Of a stretch of DNA of 64,000 nucleotides, positions 11,137 to 19,317 are shown piece by piece; within the stretch, counting starts at the first letter, position 1; each line of letters begins with the position of its first letter. The notes under the pieces were generated by a model. That model was not told the origin of the DNA and searched no databases. It saw only the letters and a list, made by a program, of their open reading frames with translations. The DNA is taken from positions 123,013,752 to 123,077,751 of the forward strand of contig CM045762.1 in the NCBI GenBank assembly GCA_025200525.1, given 5' to 3'. This stretch comes from Camellia lanceoleosa. Lineage: Eukaryota > Streptophyta > Magnoliopsida > Ericales > Theaceae. The translations under genes were made by a program, and so were the position numbers.

Positions 11137-11538
11137 TGTGGTGGATGTGGTTTGGAAATACTCTTCGAATCCTGGAAGACGCCAATGATCCTCTGCTAGT
11201 CACCTGCAAAAATACAAACTCCGATTGAAGTGCGGAATTAGCACTCCGACGGACAAGTCAGTTCCCCTCCAGAAAGCTTGCTTACTAAGTTTTTAGAAGT
11301 GTTTTCTTACATACCTTTATTAGTCTGAAGCTCTTATATTTATAGTCATTTTTCAACCTCGGGACCCGGGTCTACTTTTTTCAATCATTACCTTTCCTTA
11401 CACTTTCATTTGAGGGCTTTATCCTATTCGGCCTAGTCATCGTTATTAGGCCGATCTCCCCTTCGAGATTTTTACCCGTTTGGCGCCGAGTGGCCGAGAT
11501 ATTACTCCTCTACCTTTACTGACTATTCGGCTACCACA
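11137..11538 (-). repeat. 5' LTR of element 1
   Basis: This is the partner of the LTR at 150-553, TG..CA bounded. For the minus-strand element this is the upstream LTR, which would hold the promoter. It is followed by the TAACT duplication. Confidence 0.93.
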
Positions 11539-11543
11539 TAACT
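11539..11543. repeat. Target-site duplication, right (TAACT)
   Basis: It is identical to 145-149 and closes element 1. Confidence 0.93.
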
Positions 11544-12395
11544 CAAATAATAGACCGAAAATTCATTATCTTCAATTAAAAACAAAAAGAAAACATATAT
11601 TATCCTTAAAATGCTATTTTACATATTTTTTAATAAGTTAAATGGAAATACATAAGAGATTAAACAAATGTCATGTCATCTATGAGTGAAAATAATATTA
11701 AAATATGTACCTAATTCTTCATTAAATGAATTATTTGTATCAATTTCGTATTTGTGTAAGTTTGACATATACAGTTCTACCCTTGATATTATCGAGTCAT
11801 GTCATATACATATTTGTGTCAAAAAATTATCAACTTCGACCTATTAATTTCATATACAATTCAAGTCATATTAGGGCCCTATTTGGGAAGAGGGTTAAAA
11901 GTCAAACGTTAGTTTTTAACCATTTTTTAATCATATCACCTCTCATATTGTTTACATATTATTTTTAAAAAATTAGAAAATAAAATTTTAATTATTTTCT
12001 CAAAACGCCCCTAGGTATCGTATTCAAAATTTTCATCCTCAGGCCTTGTTTGGTATATACTAAAAAATTCAAAAAGTGAAAAAGTCACTATTGTATTTAA
12101 GCCACATCATCTTATTTAAGTCACATCACTTCTCTATCACATTACTTCAAACCCAACCTATATACCCAATCTATATTTCATAAAAAGTCAAAAAAATATA
12201 ATTATTTAGGACATCTCAAATTACCTCTTAATTAGCAGGGTACAGCAATTAGAGATAGATGGGCCAAATAATAGCAATTAGATCCGGACCATAGCCTAGC
12301 CCGGAAAGTATACGTAGGCGCTGACGTTAGCAGTCATACTAGTTCTTCCAGCACTCGTCATCCATGATTTCATCATATCTTCCTTCCTCATTCTC
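11544..12395. other. AT-rich upstream region of the reductase gene
   Basis: No gene is visible. Two stretches near 11872 and 12040 carry a GGCCCTATTTGGG / GGCCTTGTTTGG type motif that is common at the ends of small plant transposons, but I could not pair them into an element. Element 1 ends only about 970 bp upstream of the reductase start codon. Confidence 0.45.
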
Positions 12396-12402
12396 TATAT
12401 AA
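12396..12402 (+). promoter_or_regulatory. TATA box of the aldo-keto reductase gene
   Basis: TATATAA lies 112 bp before the start codon, with a pyrimidine/CA-rich leader after it. If transcription starts about 30 bp downstream, the leader is about 80 nt and contains the GA repeat. A short upstream ATG at 12431 would encode ten codons ending TAG at 12463; whether it lies in the transcript depends on the real start site. Confidence 0.7.
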
Positions 12403-12461
12403 GTTCATTTCTCATCATCACACCATCTCCATGCCACTACTACTGCTCTTTCACAATATCT

Positions 12462-12501
<40 letters not shown>
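12462..12501 (+). repeat. (GA)n microsatellite in the 5' leader
   Basis: A nearly perfect run of GA dinucleotides directly precedes the reductase ATG. GA/CT repeats in 5' leaders are common in plants. This one is likely to vary in length between individuals. Confidence 0.9.
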
Positions 12502-12502
<1 letters not shown>

Positions 12503-13753
12503 AGGAAATGGAGAAAGTGGGGAGGATGAAGCTGGGATCACAAGGTCTGGAGGTGTCAGCACAGGGACTGGGCTGCATGAGCATGTCCAATGGCTACTAC
12601 GGTCCTGGCAAACCCGAACCCGACATGATAAAACTCATCCACCACGCCATCCATAACGGTATCACCTTCCTCGACACCTCCGACGTCTATGGCCCTTATG
12701 CCAATGAAATCCTTCTTGGCAAGGTCTGCTTATTTCACCCTGTTTGATGCAGCTTATTAAATTGCTTATATCTCTTTCTTTTTTCGTTTCTTCTTTTTCT
12801 TTTTCTTCTTTTGTTTTTGTTTTTGTTTTTGTTTTTTTCTTTTTCTTTATATAGTTCTTGCTGTAATTTATGTTTACAATTTATGATGTAAAAATAACTT
12901 TCATATATATATATATATATCCACTCAAACATTCAAAATTTAGTGTGACAATTTTTTTTTTTGAAGACTTGAGCAGAAAATTGACATGTGTCAATATGAC
13001 ATAGAAACTTCTCACCTGATATGTCAAATTTGACATGTTGAGTTCATGTCAAATGTCAACTTAGCATTTGTCATATATTGGGTAAACTTCATTTTTTATG
13101 TCAAAATTGAACTGTTATTGTATCATGTAGAATTTGAAACTTCGATTGGAACTGCTCAAAGCTTTTCTCAAATTTTTTTTCATGTGGATGCAGGCTATGA
13201 AGGGAGGAATGAGAGAGAGAGTTGAATTATGTACCAAGTTTGGTGCTAGTTTAGTAAGTGGGAATATGGAAGTACATGGGGATCCAGCATATGTGAGGGC
13301 AGCCTGCGAGGCCAGCCTAAGGAGGCTGGACACCAATTGCATTGATCTTTATTACCAGCATCGTATTGACACCTCTGTCCCCATCGAAATCACGGTTTGT
13401 TGGCCCCTCTCCATTCTTGTCGCCTTCATATTTTTTATTTTATTTTTAAATGTTATAAATCTTTATTATAAGTGTTATGCAATTTTCCCTTAGAGTAATG
13501 ATAATTTGCAATTTTTAAAGTGAAGTTGTAACAATTTGTGATATAATTACTTATTTTTTTTTAGTGTTTCGCTTTTTTTCATCGAAATATTATTTGCCAA
13601 TAATAGACTTTAAATTAGGTAATAACCTGGATTATGTCAAATTTATTATTCTATTATTTTTAAATTCCTAGATATCCTAACCTGATTGTCTTTAAATTTC
13701 AAGAAATAGTTCAAAAATATATATATATATGTATGTATATTTTTTTTGTTGCC

Positions 13754-13770
13754 GGGGGGGGGGGGGGGGG
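13754..13770 (+). repeat. Homopolymer of 17 G in intron 2
   Basis: This is an uninterrupted G run in the second intron of the reductase gene. It has no coding effect, but runs of this length are often miscounted in assemblies. Confidence 0.9.
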
Positions 13771-14818
13771 AACCAATGTTCCTAACACAATTGAAGTTGA
13801 TAGGTATTACCGTTTACGCTACAACCACTAGCTAATTTTGTCTCTGGTGGTTCTGATTTAACAAGTTGTAGAAATAATCTCTCCCAAAATTAAGTAAAGT
13901 TGTGTAAATATCTTATCGTTTTTAGACCCGACTTTAGCAGAAGTCTTATGTAGCAGGGTAGGTCTGGGTCACCCTTTTAACAACCAACTGATTGCTTTAA
14001 AAGCTAAATTTGCTCTGCAGAGCATTAGTGTGCATTTGGTAATCCTTTTGTGACATTTTTGTAGATGGGAGAACTCAAGAAACTGGTTGAAGAAGGTAAA
14101 ATAAAGTATGTAGGTCTCTCAGAGGCCTCAGCTTCTACAATTAGAAGGGCTCATCTTTGTTCATCCCATAACAAGCAGTCTTGATTGGAGTGGTCCTTGT
14201 GGACAAGAGATGCAGAGGAAGAAATCATTCCTACTTGCGGTGAGGATAGAGGCACTATTGTTTTGTTAACTAGTCAATTTTGCAAACAATAAGCAAGAAT
14301 CCAATGTTTTCTAATCTTTGTCATTGTTATTTTGATATAATCGAGAGAACTAGGAATTGGGATTGTTGCATCTGATCCTCTGGGTAGGGGGTTCTTTTCT
14401 TCAGGTGCAAAGATGACCGAGAACTTGACTGAGAATGATATCCGAAAGGTTTGCTCGCATCATACTTGCATTTTTCTATGTCCACAGTGAATTTATGTTC
14501 GTAGCATTATGCTTAAAAACTATTGCTTAACATCATGTTTCATGTTTTGATCATGTAGTTAAATCAAAACTAAATAAAAAAATATTCACTAGAAGCATAA
14601 TCTATAACAATAAGATCATTACAACTCTTTTATAATTCTTTTGATTATTAAAAAGCTAAAAAAAATTAAATAAGAAGGGTAGAGTTTTAAAATTTTTATA
14701 CCTATGATTAGTAATTTTTTCGAAGATAAAAGCTACAAAAAAAATAACAAAAAATAAAGTGTATAGCATAGATTTGAGCCATATCAGAGTTCAGGATGTG
14801 GTCGACTGACTTCTGTAA

Positions 14819-15349
14819 AGCATGGGTACTTTGAAAAACATGTCGTACCCGTACCAAATATTTACTGGCTCGTATGGTACTTCTACATACGTACCGAGTA
14901 TACGAAATACATACTCAAAATTTTTCTTCCTAATTTTTTGGCGTACCCATACGTACCTAATAAATACCCAAGCCGTGCCGTACCGTACCTCAGTTAAAAC
15001 AATATTTTCTTCTATTACAGAGATAAAACTCCTTTCACTAGACTTCTTTTTTATTTTTAGTTTTATGCTTAGCATGATTTTAAAATTAAACTATGGTTTA
15101 TAAGTTATTTAATATATTGACATTTAATTTTGATTTATACCTTTACTTTTGGTATTATATATTAATTATAGGTTGGATCTTAACAAATTAAATCATTTAA
15201 TTAATTTTTTCATTACTCTAAATTAAAAATAAATATTTTTTTACAAGCGTACCAAGTCATCCGTACTCTACTTTTTTTGAATTTTACTGTATCGACATAC
15301 TCATATCGTACCTATACCAATACCCGCACCCATACCCGTACCCGTGCTT
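14819..15349. mobile_element. MITE-like element with GTACC-rich ends in reductase intron 4
   Basis: The left end reads AAGCATGGGTACTTTG and the right end, read from the other strand, AAGCACGGGTACGGGTA, giving a short imperfect terminal inverted repeat. Both ends are packed with CGTACC/GGTACG motifs, and the centre is AT-rich. No target-site duplication could be fixed. It makes up more than a third of the 1.3-kb fourth intron. It could be a non-autonomous DNA transposon of unknown superfamily. Confidence 0.5.
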
Positions 15350-16383
15350 CATCCTTCTAGCATTGCTCTCTCTAATTTGTAAGCCATTTGGGCTTCTTTT
15401 ATTCAATACTAGTTGTGGGTTGTGCATATACAAATATATGTAATTTAACAACGAAGAAAATGAATGAAAACCGTTTGTAAAATTTGAATATATAAATCAG
15501 TTTATGCTAACTTCTTCCTATTGGCAAGTTATCAAATTGTTAAGGGCATTTTCGTAAAAGACAAAAATGTGACAAAAGAACACACATTCACACACCAAGT
15601 CAATTATTCACTTTATACAATAAACTAGAAACCTTTTGTTTCTTGTTGGCCAAAAATAAAAAAAGATAAAAGGTCACGCCAAAATAAATTTGTGCTACAC
15701 ATCTGATTTTCTATCCTTCTTTATGGTGATTTTGCAATGGTGATGATGAATATGTATTTTTTTCCATTTGTGTAGAATCTACCAAGATTTCAACTAGAGA
15801 ATCTGAAACATAACAAAAACATATTCGAACAAGTTAACGAAATGGCAGAAAGAAAAGGTTGCACCCCATCACAACTAGCATTGGCATGGGTCCATCACCA
15901 AGGAAATGATGTGTGTCCAATACCTGGTACCACAAAGATCGAAAACCTCAACAACAACATTGGAGCTTTGTTTGTAAAACTATCAGTAGAAGACATGGCT
16001 CAACTCGAATCCATTGCTTCAGCAGATGTGGTAAAAGGTGATCGATATGGGTCTGTCTCTATGAATTTTGCTTGGAACTATACAGACACTCCACCTTTGT
16101 CTTCATGGAAAGCTTAGTAATAAATTCAAGCAATCACAGACATAGCTTCCTTGTTTTTTCCTCAATAATTTCTCTTTATGCCCTTTGGAGAGTTTCCTCA
16201 AATTCTTGTTTAGAATATATGTGTGTTTTGTCTAGAAGCAGTATGTTGACTTAGGCTTCTTGAAAGTTCTGAATCATCATATGTTTTGGATAGTAATCAT
16301 GTTTGATTTAATGATAATAATAATTTCACACTAATTAATTACTTGTCTGGTTAATTTCGCCACAGAGACTCTTGAGTGCAATT

Positions 16384-16625
16384 TGTTGTTTGAGTTGTTA
16401 GGTCATCAGGGGAGCTCATAAGCTCACAATAATACCGGCCCAATCCAACACGAACAAACTCTAGAGTTTAGAGATGCCACATCAAGATCCAACATACATT
16501 ATTTGAAATTCATACGCACTTAAAAGCTTAAGCCTATAAGTGGAGAACTCATCTAATGTATATTAATACCTATCTTTTTTACTCTTTATCCAACATGAGA
16601 CTCTACCTTCATACATGCTCTAACA
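16384..16625 (-). repeat. 3' LTR of the TRIM
   Basis: It is a direct repeat of 16938-17187, sharing the block ATGCCACATCAAG and the AGTGGAGA block. The left edge is less certain because the first 40 bases are diverged. Confidence 0.78.
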
Positions 16626-16923
16626 ACCTTTACCTTATGTGTGAACCATACATTGGGCCTTTTCTTAGTCCTCCTCAAATCTTGATCTATCATCCGCAAA
16701 TTCATTATAGATCATACGCACTCCACCTTAATCTTGATCTATAACTCTCCAACATTGAGTTTAGCTTGGGCCACCCACACACACTTCATCGTGAGTCACC
16801 ATATTCCATTGAAAGTCACCTTGTCGCAATCTAACCTCTATGTACACCAAGAATTTTGGTTCATCAAGAGTCATCATGGAATTGACACTCCAGGAGAGTT
16901 CGCCCATAAATCGTTTACTATTA

Positions 16924-16935
16924 GCTCTGATACCA
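16924..16935 (-). other. Primer binding site of the TRIM (tRNA-iMet)
   Basis: The minus strand reads TGGTATCAGAGC two bases inside the LTR edge. This is the widely shared complement to the 3' end of plant initiator-methionine tRNA. Confidence 0.85.
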
Positions 16936-16937
16936 AT

Positions 16938-17187
16938 TGTTAAGGAATCAGAGAGCCCATAAGGGTTGTTAGGGAATCGAAGAGCCTATAAGGGTACTGG
17001 CCCAATTCAACATGGAGAAACTCTAGAGTCTAGAGATGCCACATCAAGGCCCAATATACATTATTTGAAACTCATACCCACTTAAAAGTTTAAGTCTATA
17101 AGTGGAGAGCCCATCTAGTGTATATTAAGACTCATCTTTTTTGCTCTTTATCCGATGTGAGACTCTGCCTTCACACTTGTTCCAACA
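16938..17187 (-). repeat. 5' LTR of the TRIM
   Basis: A 250-bp LTR with TG and CA edges. It contains an internal near-duplication: a block GGAATC..GAGAGCCCATAAGGG occurs twice about 28 bp apart near its left edge, a difference from the other LTR. Confidence 0.8.
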
Positions 17188-17423
17188 CGATTTACAAAAA
17201 AGTAAATAAAGTAAACCATTTTTAGTCACAAGTCTGAAAATAAATTATGTTTAAAAAATTGGTAAATTATTTAGTTATTTTTTTCTCATTTAAGTAGACA
17301 CTTCTTGACATATTTAAAAGACCCAAAAATGAATGCTAGAGAGATGGATAAAGACAGTGAAGCACTTGAACGTAGCTTCATTTGCCTTGATCTAAAGATT
17401 GTTCATCGACTCTTCAATCTGGC

Positions 17424-17915
17424 AAGAGATGGAGAGAGATAGTGAAGCACTGGAACGCAATTTTGGAGATGTTGTGCGTTAAGGCACATTACTTGTTGTG
17501 ATCCTCTATAGGGGCCGATGCTGGGACAACTTTGATTATCCAAACCGTTTATATTATAAGATTCATTGAGTAGATCATTTATTATAAAAATGAGGTTAAT
17601 CAAACATTTGTAGCCACATAACAATATCACATAAAAAAAATAAAAATAAAAAAACCAAACAAACAAACAAACAAATGGAAAACATGATTTTGATAATAGA
17701 CTATTTGTTTTTTAGTTCCTGATCATGTGGTTACAAATGTTTGACTAACTTAATTTTTTTCATTGGTACTCTACTTGACAAATCTTATGAATAGTTCAAA
17801 TTATCAAAATAAGCTTAGTATCGACTCCCATGAAGGGTCACAATAGACTGTTGTGACTTAAGGCACACCAACATCCCCAAGACTCTTGAACAGTGCTTCA
17901 TCTATTTCGATCTGG
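17424..17915. repeat. Long imperfect inverted repeat (foldback)
   Basis: Arms of about 200 bp (17424-17628 and 17719-17915) are imperfect reverse complements around a 90-bp AT-rich loop. Matching blocks include AGTGAAGCACTG with CAGTGCTTCAT and CAAACATTTGTAGCCACAT with ATGTGGTTACAAATGTTTG. A further copy of the outer arm end lies at 17338-17375. It could be a foldback transposon or a MITE; no ends or duplications were fixed. If transcribed it would form a long hairpin. Confidence 0.72.
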
Positions 17916-18551
17916 TTAGTCACCGACGACTCAAGTGTTCTCCGTTTCATTGCATTTTATGTTGCTCTATCTCACTTTATTTTATTTTATTTTGTTGGAA
18001 GCAAATATCATGAGGTTTTTTAATATGATATTCCCATGGTGTATTTCTCCTTAGATTTGACCATTTTCTCGGGTATTTAAGTTTAGTTCTTTCATGGTTG
18101 CTGTTTTTATTGCATTCAATTCCTATCTTATTGTATTCTTTTGTTTTTTTATGGTGTTTTCTATATTTGGTTCATTGTTAAAAATTTTGTTCTAAAAAAT
18201 ATTTTTAATGCCAACCAAACATTGGAAAATCAAAAGAAAAAATTATTTTTGTGCAAAATCATTTTACGTCAAAAAAATTTCAATTGTAAAATATTTTAAA
18301 TCTAAACAAATAGAGCATTAGCGTCCTAAATGAATGTTCTGAAAAAATTACTTGCCAACATATCGAGAGTGGTATTTTGAGGTTATTGTATTGAATTGGC
18401 ATACATTTAGGTCCAAAAGAATGTGTTTATTAAGATGAAAATTTGAATCAAGTAAATTAGCATTGGCAATTTCATCTTTCCTTCAAACTTAATTAAAGCC
18501 AACAGAATTTACTTGAAATGAGACAAGCCTTCCTTGTGGCTATGTTGTTAT
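17916..18551. other. AT-rich spacer, nothing recognised
   Basis: No open frame, repeat unit or RNA gene that I can support. The base composition resembles other intergenic parts of the window. Confidence 0.5.
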
Positions 18552-18559
18552 CCTTAGGC

Positions 18560-18974
18560 TAGGGGTGTAAAAATGACCTGTGGGCCCATTGGCTGCTCGA
18601 AACCTGCCCGTAGCCTAGGCGGGCCAAGTCCGACTAAGCCCGTCTAGGCCTAGGCCCAAGCCCAGCCCAGGATCCTGGGCCCAGGCCTGGGCCGTGTATT
18701 TTGGAGCTCGACCCATGGCTCGGCCCATCGGTTTGCTTGAGGGCCACTCAGGCAGCCACCCAAGGCCCAATGTAATTTTTGGTGGAAAAATTTTTAAAAA
18801 ATTTTTTTAAAAAGGGTTTAGGTCCGTCTAGGCCCAATTTAAGCCAGAGCCCAGGCTCGCTGGCCTAGCCCGAGGCCCGAATATCCCCGGGTCTGATCCT
18901 AATTTTCTGGCTCGTGGGGCCCGGCCGGCCCAAATTTTGGCGAGAGCCCTGTAGGGCCAAAATTTAAACCCCTA
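18560..18974. mobile_element. hAT-type MITE with 8-bp TSD
   Basis: A 415-bp element bounded by TAGGGGTGTAAA and its near inverse TTTAAACCCCTA. CCTTAGGC precedes it (18552-18559) and follows it (18975-18982), a perfect 8-bp duplication typical of the hAT superfamily. The interior is strikingly GC-rich and built of GGCCCA/TGGGCC words around one AT block. There is no coding capacity. A relative begins at 61134. Confidence 0.9.
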
Positions 18975-18982
18975 CCTTAGGC

Positions 18983-19312
18983 CTATGAAATTAATTGATT
19001 TGAAGGGGCTTTAAATAGTCAATTAAAGCTAATTATATGGGCTTGCAAAAGGAGAAATTATAACTAGGTTTAGTTAACGAGTGTCGTAAGATAATTGATT
19101 AACAATATTTAAAAGGGAATTGATTGAAAAATCTTATGAGAAATATGGGTGTATTAGTAAGTCCTAACTTTTTTGTGCATCAAAAAATCCTATTCACTTT
19201 TAATTATTACCACAAAATTCTATTATTTATTTTTTAACGGCGTTTTCATAAAAGTGTCACTAATTGTTAATTTTTAGCGACAGTTTAAAAAATTCATTAT
19301 AGAAATATGTCA
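18983..19312. other. AT-rich spacer, target of element 2
   Basis: No gene. From about 19240 the DNA carries the motif GTCACTA followed by a TTTTTAGCGACAG block. The other side of element 2 (32065-32160) carries similar motifs (AGCGACATG, AATAGTCAC), so element 2 appears to have inserted into an older small repeat with units of about 53 bp. Confidence 0.5.
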
Positions 19313-19317
19313 CTAGT
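19313..19317. repeat. Target-site duplication of element 2, left (CTAGT)
   Basis: CTAGT precedes the left LTR and recurs at 32065-32069 right after the right LTR. Confidence 0.85.

Larger units (their letters stand above)
150..11538 (-). mobile_element. Non-autonomous Tat-type Ty3/gypsy LTR retrotransposon (element 1)
   Basis: The element is 11,389 bp long, bounded by LTRs of about 403 bp that start TG and end CA and by perfect TAACT duplications. Orientation is minus: the primer binding site lies inside the right LTR, gag-protease reads leftward from 11101, and a purine tract abuts the left LTR. The internal region has gag and a protease remnant but no reverse transcriptase, RNase H or integrase; the protein similarity stops near 9092. 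In place of pol there are two tandem arrays (3210-4905 and 7255-8990) and two plus-strand, hence antisense, ORF remnants. An antisense ORF and a repeat-rich 3' region are known traits of the plant Tat lineage. The LTRs differ mainly at two short patches, so the insertion looks fairly recent. Without pol it could move only with enzymes supplied by a relative. Confidence 0.92.
12508..16117 (+). pseudogene. Aldo-keto reductase gene, five exons, exon 3 damaged
   Basis: It would encode an NADPH-dependent aldo-keto reductase of about 345 residues, of the plant cytosolic type related to perakine reductase and IN2-2. Exons by splice signals and frame: 12508-12723, 13194-13394, 14065-14239, 14346-14448, 15776-16117. 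The catalytic tetrad is visible: D56 and Y61 in [10 protein letters not shown]87 in CTKFG, H128 in YYQHR. Later family landmarks are [46 protein letters not shown] and the C-terminus PPLSSWKA. In exon 3 the reading frame meets TGA at 14182-14184, caused by small insertions between the GLSEAS and EWSLWTRD blocks, and exon 3 seems one base short at its end, so its phase does not match exon 4. As written the product stops after about 178 residues. Either this is a recent pseudogene or the assembly has small indel errors there; the other four exons are clean. Confidence 0.85.
16384..17187 (-). mobile_element. TRIM (miniature LTR retrotransposon)
   Basis: Two direct repeats of about 245 bp (16384-16625 and 16938-17187) flank 312 bp with no coding capacity. 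On the minus strand each LTR begins TGTT and ends AACA. Directly inside the right LTR, after two bases, the minus strand reads TGGTATCAGAGC, the classical initiator-methionine tRNA primer site. The flanks are CAATT on the left and CGATT on the right, a 5-bp duplication with one mismatch. Total length of 804 bp and lack of ORFs fit a TRIM. LTR divergence is visible by eye, so the insertion is old. Confidence 0.82.

Noticed and set aside
12405..12590. Minus-strand frame with runs of Ser and Leu over the GA repeat
   Set aside because: Shadow of the GA microsatellite and the first exon of the reductase.
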